This document shows, one piece after another, positions 1 through 13,800 of a stretch of DNA of 64,000 bases (positions are counted from its first letter, which is position 1; each line of letters starts with the position of its first letter). The DNA comes from Microdochium bolleyi (taxonomy: Eukaryota > Ascomycota > Sordariomycetes > Xylariales > Microdochiaceae). The DNA lies in assembly GCA_001566295.1 (NCBI GenBank), contig KQ964246.1:1488001-1552000 (forward strand). The letters run 5' to 3'. The translations under genes and the position numbers were made by a program. The notes beneath the pieces are model-generated. The model had not been told where the DNA came from, searched no databases, and saw only the letters and a list, made by a program, of their open reading frames with translations.

Positions 1-1506
1 CACCCCGCACACGAGCGCCTGTCTTGGCCACGAGTGCACAAGACAATGGCACATGGAGCGCTCTCCCATGTGTCCAGAGTGAAACCGACAACCAAGAACG
101 GTATCTAGGCTGCTTTGGTGATTCAAGGCTGCTGCATCGTGGTGGTCAAGCTCGAGCTTGTCACATGGGTAAACACAACAGAGCCACTGGATAATGTCTG
201 TCGCAGTCATGTGGAATTCTGGAGATACTTGTGGAGTCTTCGGAAGTCACTTGCACAGTTCGCCCTGTGCCTCGCCAGCCGCTTGCTCTTTGGTTCGTGT
301 TCCCAGGGGCGGAGCAGCTGACAGTTATCGCACAATACGAATCAGACCAATGTTTGCACTCTGCTCCTGGGGTTGCGGGCAGCCCGGGCCACGGGGATAG
401 AGGTTGGCCACCAGGCAGCGACCATTCTTGCTGCTCATGGCTTTGACCGTGACTTACATACCAAGACTTGGAAGAAAGTACCTGGTCAAAAGATAAAAGT
501 AGAATTAGGTGAGCCTGACTGCAAACGTCGTGGAACGAGGGTTCTAGGTTCTGGGTTCTGGGTGAGTAGAATGCTCGTCTCGGCACTTTGAGCATTGTGA
601 CCTCCCAGGAGTGTACGTGCGTGGCAATATGTACTCCGTCCAGTACGCAGCAGCAGTCAGGAAAGGCTGTTTTCTAGCCTGGTTTCAGTGCGCCTATGGA
701 GATTGTGTTCGCTAGCGGCTCATGCATGCCCGGCAGCCAGCCTCAAAGCACAACGTCATTCGTGGGTGAGATCTCGCACCAGCAGAGCTCGTGGACGCTC
801 GCATGGCTGGCCCTAGGTCTTGTCCGCTTTGTGCAGAGAAGCCATGTCGAGCCGAAGTTTTGGATCGATCTTCACCTCGTGCCTCCTTCTTCCGACTGGC
901 TCAGATTTGCCATTTGCTCGTGGTAGCACAAGTCGTATCACTGCCGGCCTGCACGCCCTCCACGCAGGCCCCTTAAACGCCCATCTGCAAGTGGGTGTTT
1001 GACAAGCCCGCGCCCCCTGGCTGCTATTTCCAGACATTCCACCCGCCCATACGCAGCCATTCTTACATCAACCCACCACCAGTCGCTCCTCTGTTCACTC
1101 GTGCCCAACACGACAGTTGCAACGGCGCAACGTTCCACCTCGTCGCAAGCCCTGTTCGAAAGCTGCCAGAAAGCATCGACTTCCAAGAGCAACACCCAAC
1201 AACGCTCTCAGCACCTCGCCAACCGCCGCCACGTGACGTTGTGGCACCCCTCCGAATCTGCAGCGCCTGACCGCAACGCTGGAACCCCTGCGCATCGCGG
1301 CCCGCTGACGTCGCCCTCGCCGCCCGACGCTTTCTCGCCGCCGCCAACCCTACTCGCCCTGTTGCAGTCGGTCTACAGCAGCGCCCGAACTGAGCAACAA
1401 TCGAATAGCAATGGGGCTTGCGCCAGCTCCCAAGTAAACAGAGCGAAGTCAGGATCCTCGGCTAGTCCACAATCACACGCGGCCGCGCCAGCCCAACCCT
1501 TCCACC
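1..1506. promoter_or_regulatory. Upstream region and leader of the Munc13-like gene
   Basis: No gene is supported here. The last 500 bases become rich in C and in CCGCC/CTCGCC words, as fungal leaders often are. A CACGTGACGT element lies at about 1230-1240 and a TGACGTC element at 1306-1312. Both resemble E-box or bZIP/CRE sites, but no function can be shown. A reading frame of 255 codons (999-1766) runs through the leader and into the gene in another frame; it has no recognisable family and is taken as chance. Confidence 0.4.
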
Positions 1507-4500
1507 ATGTCGGCCTCGTCCAGGAGGTCTCTGCAGCAGCCCATCAACCGACGCCTCAACAGCGTGCAGACTACTGGGCGTCGCGACCGGTCACAATCCG
1601 CTGCTTCGCGGACTCTGGCCGTCAGCTACGACAATGCATACACATACGCCCTGCGAGTAGCGTACCTACACTATCTCCTCCAGCCCAAGACGAAGCGCAA
1701 GCAATGGGTTCCTGCTCCCAAGCCCCCGACACGGACGCACACGACCAACGTGGGAGACCTGGTTAAGGAGTTTGTCCCCGGAAACTCGAGCAGTGTCAAG
1801 CTCCCTCATGGCATTCGTGTCGGCCTCGAGAAGCGCATGCAGGGAGTGATCACAGGCCAGGAGAGATTGCCCGGCTACAACGATGCGGCTGTCAAGAAGA
1901 CCTTTGCCCAGGCCTACACAGCCTTCACAGAGCAAGGTTTCAGGAAGAGCATCGACAAGGACCGCAAGGCCGAGCCTTTGGTGCTCATGTTCTACTCTTC
2001 GGCTACCAAGGCTTGCATGATGGGCCACACGCCAGGGGACGACTCTTGGAAGCACCTGGTCGATCGTCACCTCGCCTTGTTCGTCCGCATGCTCAGCAGT
2101 CTGTTGCGTGACCAAGGCTACGAGCAGGCCAAGCCCGAGCTGATGAGCAGATTGACGACGCTGGAGAATAAACTTCTGACCAACGATCAGAACCTCTCGA
2201 TTGCTGGCGAGAGCAGTGCTGGCACTACCATCGAAGTCATAGCCCCTCTGAGCTACGACGTCAAGGACATGCCTCTGGTGCAAGTGGTTGCTCAGATATT
2301 TGGCTTGTCGCATTCAGACGTCCAGAGCCACATTGATGCTCAGAAACCCAACTGGACAGAGGAAGCTGCGCTAAAGGATCTGAAGGCGTACCAGTTACGC
2401 CTGAACTCGAACATGCGTGGCGCGTTGCGCAGTCAAGACTTCGATACCGACGAGGCCTATCAAGAGTGGAAGCGAGCTGAAGCACCGCAGCTGTCGCAAA
2501 TGATGCTGGACATACTGACTGCTCAACCAGCACTGGCTAAGACGTCGTCTCGGAACAGCGTCATTCTTGACAAGCCGCTCCCCAGCAGCCCGGCAACATA
2601 CGACGAAGATCAAGCTTATGCCGACTTGAGCAGAGCTCTATCCATGTCCGACGGAAGCGCATTCGGCATCGAGAACGCTCTCAGTTCTGTATCATTAGAC
2701 GAGACGCAGAGCAGTATCAGATCAGTGGATGAAGCCCAGTATACTTTCATCCCTCCACAGCCGCGGGACTTCTTCAAGACGATCGTCAACTATGTGCTCG
2801 AGTTTGATGCCATGCACGATGATGGCAGCGATCAGAGTGGGCCGTTCTCGAAGCAATCGATGGAGCTCCTCACAGAATTGTGTGTCCGGTGGCGCTTGCC
2901 GCAGTTCACCCGTCTGGTCGTGTTCATCGAGACTGCTGCACGGCGATACATCGATACCCTATTCTCTACTGTTGATCTCGACAAGGCTTTCGATCTTGTG
3001 AAGGGGCCACCTCCGTCGACCAAGAAAGCGCCGCATATTTTCCTGTGGGAGGACAACCTCGCCACAATCGAACGCTCGCGCTGGACTGTTCAGGACCATG
3101 CTGTATACCAGCAGATGCTATACTCTGTACATGACGCGCTCCTGCGCGAGCTGTACGATAAGCTCATGCACTGTTACGAGCCAAAGCCTCCGACCATAGG
3201 ACCTACATTGTTCGTCCTTGACAACCAGATTTATAGCGACCCCGCATATACCCGGAAGGAGGACGATGCCGCCGAGTTTGCTCGAATCCTGACCGCGGGA
3301 CTGGAAGAGCAGGCTGCGAATGTGTACCGAGGATTCCTCGATGCCGAGATACCCCAAAGCCAGGAGGAGTGGCATTTTGGGCACGTCGTTCAGCTCGGGA
3401 AGCAGGTTGTCAAGCTCAGCGAGAGGATCAAGAAGCGGTACAAGAATAACCCCGAGGTGATGGGGGTCAACCCACTGACTGTCCTCGTCAACACCACGTT
3501 TCCAAACTTTGAGAATGATGCACATGACCTTGTGCGACGAATTGATCAGGTCTCGCAGGAGCGAGGGGAGGAACTCGATGTACAGGAGGGGTTCGAGCTG
3601 TACAGAGAGCTCGTCGAGATTAGGACGATACACCGGTCGGCACTACCGGGCAAGCAGTTCACCTTTGATGTAGAAGAGCTGCTCATCAACTACGTGTGGC
3701 GCTGGCTCCAGAACGCCGAGCAAAAGGCTGACGAGTTCCTGGATCAGGCAATCAAGCAGGACAAGTTCCAAATCCGAGGACATGGTGAAGGTCACATAGC
3801 GTTGGACGCGGAACGCCACAGCCACTCCGTCATTGATATGTTCCAGCTCTTCCACCAGACGGCTGAGCAGGTCTTCAAGCTTCAGTGGGCAAATGATGTC
3901 CATCATGCGCGCTTCATGACTGTGCTGGCCAAGATCTTTTCAAATAGTCTGGCAAAGTACTGTGAAGCTGTGGATCAGAAGTTCCAACGAGAAATGGATG
4001 AGCAGCGACCTGAAGAGCAGGAGGCCAGTGCAGCAAATAAGACCGCTCAGGGACGGTTCCTGCAGTACGCCAAGGAGGCTTGGAACACGAAGGACAAGAT
4101 GGAGCCGTTCCAATTCTATCCCGAGGTAAGCACCAGTCCACTACCTCTTTTTGGCAAACCACCACTAACAGACCTATAGTCTCTCGTCAAGTTGAACAAT
4201 ATTGAATGGGCTATGCAGGAACTCGACAAGCTAGAGAGCCTGATGAACGTCGACGCCTGCGCGGCCATACTCGAAAAGGCCGACGGTCCCACAAAGAAGC
4301 AAGCTCGGCGCCCAGCAAAATACGTCTTCACGATTAAAATGGTTGAGGCCGAGGAGATCAAGGCCTGCGACCCCAACGGGACGAGCGATCCGTACGTGGT
4401 GCTGGTCGACGAGTACCAGAAGCGACTGCACAAGACGCGTGTCATTATGAGGACTCTCAGTCCTCGGTGGGACGAGTCAGTCGAGGTAACCGTCTCGGGC

Positions 4501-5741
4501 GCACTCAATATCGTAGCGACGATCTGGGACTACGATGTCTTTGGAGATCACGACTTTGTCGGGAGAACGTCGCTGAAGCTGGACCCCTTGCACTTCAGTG
4601 ACTATCTTCCTCGCGAGTTCTGGCTAGATCTGGATACCCAAGGCCGGATCCTGATTCGCGTCAGCATGGAGGGTGAGAGGGACGACATTCAGTTCTACTT
4701 TGGCAAGGCTTTCCGTCATCTGAAGAGGACGGAGCGTGACATGGTCCGCAAGATCACAGACAAGGTTAGTGACAATCACGCTGCCCGGCGACGATTGCAC
4801 TTGATGCTAATTCATTGCAGCTTACACGACAAATAAACTCGTCCTTGTCCGTCGAGGCACTGCGCAACCTACTAGGCCGCGGCATCGCTTCTCAGGTCAA
4901 CTCGCTGTTCCGACGCACGTCCACAATGCCGCAAATATCCGAGGCAGACATTGTGGGGGCACTAAAGTCACTGTTCGACTACTTTGATGAGAACTTCAGT
5001 ATCATGAAACAAACGCTGACCGATGCAACGATGGTTGCTGTCATGAAGCGGTTGTGGAAGGAGGTCCTGATGGCGATCGAGGCGCTGCTCGTCCCGCCTC
5101 TATCAGATAAGCCATCAAACCAGCGACCCCTGACCCAGAAGGAGGTCGACATCGTTTTCAAGTGGCTCGAGCTTCTATTCGAGTTCTTCAACGCGAAGGA
5201 CGAGGACGGCGAAGTATTGGGTGTTCCAGCCGAGGTTCTCAAGTCGCCTAAGTATCACGAGCTTGCGTCCCTTGCCTTCTTCTACTTTGACACGACAGAC
5301 AACCTAATCCGCCTCTCGGAGCGCATGACGGCCGCGACACTACAGCGCCAGCAGCAGCAGCTCCAAGCGACGAACAGGCTCTCCGCGCCGGCCACACTCG
5401 GCGGAGGGCTCGGCAACAGCAGCGCCGCGCCAGGGTTCGCGTCAATGGGCACAATCCGCCGGGGCAAGAGCATCATGATGAGCCGGAACCTGGGCACCAT
5501 GCGCCGCGCCAAGGAGGAGAAGCGCAAAGAGGCTCAGGCCGACCCATCGGACGACATGATCCTGCGTATCCTGCGTATGCGGCCCGAGGCGGCGGGCTTC
5601 CTGCGGGACCGGCACCGGCAGAAGGAGCGCCAGGCCGCCCAGGCTGCCGCTGCGCTGATTGTGAAGCAGAGTGTGACACAGGGTTGGAACACTGGCGGTA
5701 TTGGTGGTGGCTTTGGCCGAGGTGGCGTGCCGCGGCGGTAA
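1507..5741 (+). CDS. Munc13-like C2/MHD-domain protein (fungal Git1-like family)
   Basis: Three exons: 1507-4125, 4180-4764 and 4821-5741, giving 1374 residues. Both introns (54 and 56 nt) are phase 0, with GTAAGC/GTTAGT donors, CTAAC or CTAAT branch sites and AG acceptors. The start ATG sits in CCACCATGTC and is followed by the conserved-looking fungal opening MSASSRRSLQQPINRRLN. A C2 domain spans about residues 921-1010, with the Ca-binding-type SDPYV and DYDVFGDHDFVG loops. It lies between Munc13-homology regions: an MHD1-like helical stretch before it and an MHD2-like stretch at about 1069-1200. The C-terminus is Ala/Gln/Arg-rich and ends in a Gly-rich tail. Proteins of this type in animals prime vesicle fusion; the fission-yeast relative Git1 acts in glucose/cAMP signalling. 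Its role here is inferred from the family only. Confidence 0.9.
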
Positions 5742-8700
5742 GGCCGAGGGGCGCGGAACGTAGCGTCCTGCAGAGACGGATGCTTGCTGGACCGAGCGAA
5801 GTGATTTGTAGTAACATACTGCTGGATCGCTCTTGTTATATGATGGTCTTTCTTGGCGTCGTGTTTTTTATACCCTCCATTAGGTATCTCGCTTTCCCAA
5901 CTTTTGCTTTCCCGTGTTTCCCTCTTCATAAAGGATGGCCGCGCATGCGTCGGGTTCAATCACTCTGATACCCTTTTGGAAATGGTCTTGTCACTCGTCG
6001 TTCGATTGTATCACAGCAGAAGCATCTGGTGTCTTATAGCGTGCAAGTCCATTCAACTAGACATGAGCTTGCTGTCGAGGGGTGTAGCTACGTCTCTATT
6101 TAGTCTCCCTTGGCATATAAGCAGATTGCCAAGCGTTTGACAAGCGCAGCGTGCCATGTTCTGCCTCGGGACTGAATAGCCGTTTCTTTCAACTGTCTTT
6201 CACATAGTTGGCGTTCACATGGAACTGAGTGACCTCCGCAACGCACGCTGGAAGGTCCCCTCTGCTAAGTGCTCTCTCAGAGGTTGCTGTATGTGGAGCG
6301 GGACCCTTATCAGTGGAACCCTTAATCGAGTGTGCCGTCGATTGCCACTTGGGTGCGATGTTGCATCTGGTCGATCTCCTGCGCACATGCAGGTTCTTCC
6401 GCGACTGGCTGTGGTCGAGGGACCCTTCTCGCACTCTTTTTCCTGCGTGGCCGGCCTCTTTGTTCGGAGGCCCCGTCCGTCCGCCCCAACGGCCATGCAC
6501 GCCACCTGTGTGGGTCGGTTGCCTCCCGAGCACTGACGATGCTCTGCTAGGTCTCTTTCGCTCCAGTGCAAGTGGAGATCTTGCAGGGCCCCGGCTGCCG
6601 TTCCTCTATTCTCGAGAGGGACCAGGGCCAGAGAGCGTTTGTGCCAGTTGCCAGAGATGAGCGGGCACGCCGCCCTCGATGTTCAAGCCTTGCCGATGCC
6701 TGAGCCTCATCTCGACTGGAGCGCGTTTTCCAGGACAGCAAGACGCCGTCAACCTCGAGCTCCTCGTATCTGCTGCAGCCTGCAGACGCCGGATCGGTTT
6801 AGCCCACAGGCCGCGTCGTGGCAGCCCCACTAGGGGTCGCCCCGTGGATCATGTACTGAATTTGTGCTAGTAGGCACAGAGACGCCAAGCAGAGCGGAAA
6901 CCTTCGTCCAATCTGGGGGAGATGTGTGATGGGATGGATGGTCTGTGTGCGATCTCTCTCGCCGATTCCGAGAGCCGGCCGGACTATTGTTTTCTTTCTT
7001 TCCTTGGGCTTGTCGTCGCTGTTAGCCAGGCGGCTGAAGGCCTGCTCGGAGAGTATCTACCTCCTCCGTACTGGCCCACCGAATCGCCGAGTCGGGAGTC
7101 GGGATGTTGCGGAGAACACCAGCATGGAAATTTCCTGGATGGGCAGCGAGGGGTGCACAGGACTCCGGACGCAGCGGCACAGCGCGCGTGCGTGATGAGC
7201 CTTCAGGGTCCAGTGGACATGGTCGGCCCGCGAGGCTCCCATTGGGCCCGTGGCGTTCCGGGCTGCGGCAAGGAGCAACTCCTAGTCAACGCTCTCGATG
7301 CTGCCTGGAGGGTCGTGGAGGTGGCAACAAGTGCCCACCGGGGAGCCCGGCCTCGTCATGTCTGCCCAGGAGCAGGGCAAGATCGTGTGGTGTTACGCTC
7401 TGCGGTGCATTGCTTTCTCCATGTTGGTGTCGTCCGGGTGGCCGCTTGTGAACCTTGGGAGGAGGCGGGCACGCCGGGGTGTCGCCTGGCTGTCGAGGTC
7501 CTTCTGTAGTGGGTCACCTGCCTGTCCAGCCAGCGCTATCTTGCCTGTCGCCTCCAGGGCTGTCGCCTGTCACTGTCAGTCTTGTCAGGCCCGCCGGTGC
7601 CCCACTCGATCTGGAAGCTGCGTGGTACGTGCCCGAGGTGCCCTGCGTGCCTGCCGACTGCTGGCGCTTCCCCAGGGGTTGTCTGCAAGGACAAACTCTG
7701 TTGGAGGCGATGGGCGGGAATGAGCTCGCGGGGCCCATCGAGCCTGTCGTGCCTGTCAAGGCCTGTCTTGCCGGTCTCGAGACTCATCACAATCCCAATG
7801 TCCATGGCCCACGATACCCACCTCGACGAAACAGCCATCCTGACGATCAACTCGACCGGCGCCGCCATTGGGCACCGCCGCCAGGATCCTGGTACCTGGA
7901 CAACCCCCTTTGATGCCGAGAGTCATTCACTTTGGCATCAACCTCGTCACGGCCTCGATCTGCAGAGGACTGCACGTTACCAGCGCTCGCCAGCCTGCGG
8001 CGATGGCCTGGGCTCCTCAAGAAACAAGACGTTTCAGAAGGCACATCACAATGAAAAGCTGGTGCGAGCCTCCATGGCTATCCTGCAGAACTCTCCATGA
8101 GAACACACACCAACAAGTGCAGCTGGTAGCCCGTCCAGGACAGACCAGTTTGATACAAAAAACAAAGCCCATCCGTGTTCCTCAGCTCGCGCCAGCCACT
8201 TGACGTCATACGATACCCTAGAAATGCCATGTGGGGCGTCCAACAACGTAGCCTCGCCAGTCACACAGCACCGCCGTTGTTAGCTTGACCAGGACAATGG
8301 TTTCTGCCCCTGGTTAGGACCTCCTGGCACGTACGTTGTCGGGCTTCGCACCTCTGATCTCCTGACACAAATCCATAGCCACCAGTCGACGACTGCCCGC
8401 AACAGATCCTCACCGCCCAGAAAGTAGAGGCGGTGGCTGGGCGTCTCCGCCGCTGGCGCTGTGCTCCGACTCGGAGTAGCATAGCATACGCTGTCGGGCG
8501 CGCCTACAGAGCTGTCAGCCCGGTCTATGGCCTGCAAAGGGCCTCTTCAGCACCGAGACAGACACTGCCTGGACGGAGTAATTACCTTAAGATGCTGTGC
8601 ACGATCGGCAAACATGAAACGCGCATCCACTAAACAGACTCGAGATGACCGCTCAAGCCAGTATTGCACGCAGCATGTGATCATAGATCGTACAACACAA

Positions 8701-10849
8701 AATCGCATTGAAATGCTAGCGTACGCTGCAGGCCAGACTCGAAAGCAGAATATCTACGGGCAAGACCGCCCTCTGAGACAGCGGGTCAGTAACAGACAGC
8801 CATATGTTGTTCCGCGCACCACGTGAGACATCCTTCGGTATTACGGCTATCATGATACCAAGTCCTCTCCGACAGACTATGCCTTTACAGATCGACAGTC
8901 ATTCTACCCTCGGGTTGTGCCCACTGGTAGACGGGCCAGACGCCAATTACTAGCAGCTTCAATGATGTGAGTAAGTAACATGAGCAGACGATTTGCTTCT
9001 CGTGCTTGCTCGTGCTTGCTCGTGCCGTTCTCCTTTCTGCCCGGGGCTGGCGAGCTTGGGGGCACATCACGCTGTACAGCAGGCTAGCGCAGGATCCCAC
9101 AACTGTTTATCGGGCTTGCTTTTTTCACGTCGTGCTCCACTTGTCTCTGATTGTGCGGCGAGGTTTGCTGTATATGCCAAAGTGAGTCGGCTCGCTCCGA
9201 CCAAGATCCTATTTCAGAATCGCCACGTGGATGGACCATTGTGAACTGCTGCGACGGAGTGCCTACGAGCATGCCCAGTTTGCGTGAATTATGCTCATCG
9301 GGCATGGGGACTCGGGGGACCCCAATATCTACCTTTGAGTACGCTAGGATAACTGACCCATCAGCCTCGCCCGCCAGCAATAGCACACGAAGTATGGGCA
9401 GGCAAAGTCGGAGCCTCTCCCAGAGCATGGCGGCCAGACATTGCCACCCCCTGTCTCCCCGTCCCTTCGGGCGACGGCATGTCGAACAGCATGTTCGCAC
9501 AGTCCACCTCCACTACAACGTACCACCAGGGAACCTTGGGGATTGGGCAGGGACGGAGCACTTTGGCCGATCCCGAGGACGAAGCAGCACTGTGCCGTTT
9601 GCGGAGTTCAGGCGAACCGAGCTTGGACCCGCTTCCCTTGTCACCACCAGTGAGTCTCCCTTGAGACTGAGGCCTTGTACTGTAGACTCGAACAAGAGCA
9701 ATGTGGCATCGGTTGCAGGCCAGTGTGTCGGGATTTTAGTGGCAGTCAGGAATGAAAGTACTATGGGCATGGGCCACAAGTGCGCCGGCATTTGCGGAGG
9801 ACAATGTTGTTCTTGGTAGTCGCCTCTGAGAGCCGCACAAGCATGTTCCAACGGAGCCAGGGGTCGAGTCGGAGCAGCAAGTGTTCGACTCGCCCAGGCG
9901 CAAGCACTGGGAACGGTCTCCAGCATTGCACCTGGCCACTCCATGCCTAGGTGCTGTCGGTGCTGTCGCCAGTCAGGTCAGGCTGCTGGGCTCTTCATGC
10001 CCATTGACCCCGCAGCCAAGGCGTGCAAGAGACCAGAATCCTCGCCGTTCATTGGGGTTGCGATCATGCCGTGTGTGTGTGGTCATCCCACCTGGTGACA
10101 CACGCGCCGCGGAGCAGCTGGCCCTGCGCACTGATGCCTCAGTCCCGCGCCCCACCGTCCCCTCCTTCCGTCTGCGCCCAGGGCCCTGCCGTACTTGCCA
10201 GACCAGGACCCGACCCGCGAGCGCCTGCGCTTGCGCCCGCGCCAGTGTCGAGACAGCGGTGCTTCTCCGCTGCTGGCCTGGGTACAATTCCAGAAGGCTT
10301 TGCAAGTCTTGGAGCCCTCTCCTGTTGACCTTCCCCTTACCTTCTGACCCGCGGGCTCTTCGTTTGTGCCAAACCTCGACTTTTGACCGCCCGTCTCGTC
10401 TCTGTGCCTCCTTCGTGCGACCCGTCCGCTCCCTAGGTCTACTCCGCATTGCCCGCCCGCCCGGCTTCGCCGCGTTCCCTTCTGCGTCGTCCCGCACGCT
10501 CGAGCGCCCGCCTCACCATCCCGTCCCTCTCCAGACCTGGCACTCACAGCTTCCCCCATAGCTTCGTTCTCTGGCATCGGTATCAACCGCAACATTGTCG
10601 ACATTACCTTTCTACAGCCTTGCAACGCCCGTCCTGCAAAGCTAGATATGCCTCACCATCCGACAACCTAGGTTCTCTCAGCTCACCGTCGCCTTGGCGG
10701 CCCGTACTCTAGCCAACTCTAAGCACCTCGTGGTCTGCAGTGTCTGACCGCCACCTCAAGCACCACAGCAACTTGCCCAGTCCCCAGAGACATCCTCACT
10801 GCTATCGTCTCGAGCTCAACACAAGGCCGAATCGTCTGCCCCTGGCGCT
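5742..10849. other. 5.1-kb spacer with no supported gene; nik1 promoter at right
   Basis: Open frames here (for example 6922-7509 and 9881-10561) lack any recognisable domain. Their composition (Arg, Ser, Cys, Pro) is what GC-rich noncoding DNA gives. A 10-bp direct repeat, CGTGCTTGCT, occurs twice and a half at 9001-9025. From about 10100 the DNA becomes pyrimidine-rich, typical of a fungal promoter and leader, and this continues to the nik1 start. No tRNA, transposase or terminal inverted repeat was seen. Confidence 0.5.
9001..9025. repeat. Short tandem repeat, 10-bp unit x2.5
   Basis: The unit CGTGCTTGCT occurs at 9001-9010 and 9011-9020, followed by CGTGC. It lies in a spacer with no gene. 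Confidence 0.85.
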
Positions 10850-13800
10850 ATGAGGGTCATGGCCGAGGAATCGGTCCTGGCGTCGGCTGCCGCCGTCGTG
10901 AAGTCGCTGGCCGCATCCCCCAAAGACCCCTCGCCTGTTCCACTCGGAACAAGCTCTCAGATCCGCCTGGCCGGTCCCGAAGGACAAGCAAAAGCGGCCC
11001 TCGAGCGCGAGCTATCTGCGCTCGTGCTCCGTATCCAACAACTCGAGGCCAAAGCGAACATCTCCAGTCGGCCCAACTTTCCTGCTACTCCCAACGAGAC
11101 GGGTGACTCCCTCTTTGGTGAGGAGTCCCCATCCCCGTCGGTCACAGGCAAAGCCACTCATCCCAGCCCTGCTGCCGTAGGTCGCAATGGTGCCGCCGAG
11201 GAGCGCAACACCAAAGGTTTCCCTCTTACGGACGAGGCCCTCGAGGGCTTGCGCGAGCACATCGACGACCAGTCCAAGGTGCTAGACAGCCAACGGCAGG
11301 AGCTCACCAGCGTCAGCGAACAACTCCTGCAACAAAAGCAGCTTCAGGAGCGGGCCCTGCGCGCACTCGAAGAAGAGCGCGTGGCCGCTCTCGAACGCGA
11401 GCTATGGAAACACCAGAAAGCAAACGAGGCCTTCCAGAAAGCCCTCCGGGAAATTGGTGAGATCGTCACCGCTGTCGCCCGGGGTGATCTCAGCAAGAAG
11501 GTCCGCATGAACACCGTTGAAATGGACCCCGAAATCACCACGTTCAAGCGCACGATCAACACGATGATGGACCAGCTCCAAGTATTTGCCAGTGAAGTCT
11601 CCCGTGTCGCCCGTGAGGTCGGAACCGACGGAATGCTTGGTGGCCAGGCTATGATCCAGGGTGTCGACGGTACATGGAAGGAACTCACAGACAATGGTTA
11701 GTCTCTTCGTACCACTCTGCGTTCCTGTTCTACTGTACTAACTTCAACGTTTTAGTCAACGTCATGGCCCAAAACCTAACCGATCAGGGTATGCCCACCC
11801 CCCAGAACTCCTCCCGAGCGTATCCCCCCCTCTGACCAGCATCAATTTCTAGTGCGAGAGATTGCTACGGTGACGACGGCTGTCGCCCACGGCGATTTGA
11901 CAAAGAAAATCGAAAGACCAGCCAAGGGCGAGATCCTCCAGCTCCAGCAAACCATCAATACCATGGTGGAACAACTGCGTACATTTGCCTCGGAAGTCAC
12001 GCGCGTCGCCCGTGATGTCGGCACTGAGGGCATTCTCGGTGGTCAGGCCGACGTCATGGGAGTGCAGGGCATGTGGAACGAACTTACTGTCAATGTCAAC
12101 GCCATGGCCAACAACTTGACAACTCAGGTCAGAGATATCGCTAAGGTCACGACTGCCGTAGCCAAGGGCGACCTCACCCAAAAGGTTCGGGCGGAGTGTC
12201 GTGGCGAGATCTTTGAGCTCAAATCGACTATCAACTCCATGGTGGAACAATTGCAGCAGTTCGCACGCGAGGTCAGCAAGATTGCTCGCGAGGTCGGCAC
12301 CGAAGGTCGCCTCGGTGGCCAGGCTACAGTCAACGATGTGCAAGGCACCTGGCGGGACTTGACCGACAATGTGAATGGCATGGCCATGAACTTGACAACC
12401 CAAGTGCGCGAAATTTCCAAGGTCACAACTGCCGTTGCCCGTGGAGATCTCACAAAGAAGATTGGCGTTCCCGTTAAGGGCGAGATTCTCGAGCTCAAGA
12501 ACACTATTAACTCCATGGTGGACCGCCTTGGGACCTTCGCATTCGAGGTCAGCAAAGTTGCTCGAGAAGTCGGCACAGATGGTACTCTTGGTGGACAAGC
12601 CAGAGTCGATGATGTCGAAGGCAAATGGAAGGATCTTACCGAGAATGTCAACACGATGGCCCTCAACCTCACTTCTCAAGTCCGCAGCATATCTACAGTC
12701 ACGCAAGCCATCGCTGATGGTGACATGAGCCAGAAGATTGATGTGCAGGCCAAGGGGGAGATACTCGTTCTCAAAGAGACCATCAACAACATGGTTGACA
12801 GGCTCTCAGTCTTCTGCAACGAAGTGCAGCGAGTCGCCAAGGACGTCGGAGTTGATGGCAAGATGGGTGGTCAAGCCGACGTGGGTGGACTGAAGGGACG
12901 GTGGAAGGAAATTACTGCAGATGTCAACACTATGGCGACGAATTTGGTGAGTCTCGCACGTTTCGAGTCTGCTTTCCATCTTACCGGGAGTGCTAACAAG
13001 ATTCACAGACCACACAAGTGAGGGCTTTCGGAGACATCACTAATGCTGCTACCGATGGAAACTTCACGAAGCTGGTCGATGTCGAAGCCTCTGGCGAGAT
13101 GGACGAGTTGAAGCGCAAGATCAACCAGATGGTGTATAACTTGCGGGACAGTATTCAGCGCAACACACAAGCCAGAGAGGCTGCCGAACAGGCCAACAAG
13201 ACAAAGTCCGAGTTCTTGGCCAACATGTCTCACGAAATCCGAACCCCCATGAACGGTATCATCGGCATGACTCAGTTGACCCTCGACACTGACCTTACTC
13301 AGTATCAACGAGAGATGCTAAACATTGTCAACAATTTGGCCAACAGCTTGCTGACCATCATCGACGACATTCTGGATTTATCCAAGATCGAAGCCCGCCG
13401 CATGGTCGTCGAGGAGATTCCTTACACGCTGAGGGGTACTGTTTTCAACGCACTCAAGACTCTTGCTGTCAAGGCAAATGAGAAATTCCTTGATCTCACG
13501 TACCAGGTGGACAGCTCACTTCCAGACTACGTTATCGGCGATTCGTTCCGTCTAAGGCAAATCATTCTAAACCTCGTCGGAAACGCGATCAAGTTCACCG
13601 AACATGGAGAGGTCAGCCTTTCTATCAATAAGGCCGAGAATACATACACAAAGGACCCTCAGGAATATGCTATCGAGTTCGTCGTCTCGGATACTGGCAT
13701 TGGTATTCCGCAGGACAAGCTCGATCTTATCTTCGACACCTTCCAGCAAGCTGATGGCTCAATGACACGCAAATTCGGTGGTACCGGTCTCGGTCTGTCC

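Noticed and set aside
1230..1312. CACGTGACGT and TGACGTC words as defined regulatory sites
   Set aside because: Short words expected by chance in GC-rich DNA; mentioned in the region entry but not called as separate sites.
999..1766. 255-codon frame overlapping the start of the Munc13-like gene
   Set aside because: Low-complexity Ser/Pro/Gln translation of leader DNA; overlaps the conserved N-terminus in another frame.
6922..7509. 195-codon frame in the left spacer
   Set aside because: No recognisable domain, no adjacent frame with splice signals, composition typical of GC-rich noncoding DNA.
9881..10561. 226-codon frame just before nik1
   Set aside because: Lies in the pyrimidine-rich nik1 leader; translation is Arg/Ser/Pro-rich without a family.
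11849..12706. 285-codon antisense frame opposite the nik1 HAMP region
   Set aside because: It mirrors the 276-nt HAMP repeats of the sense gene and has no family of its own; an antisense shadow of biased codon use.
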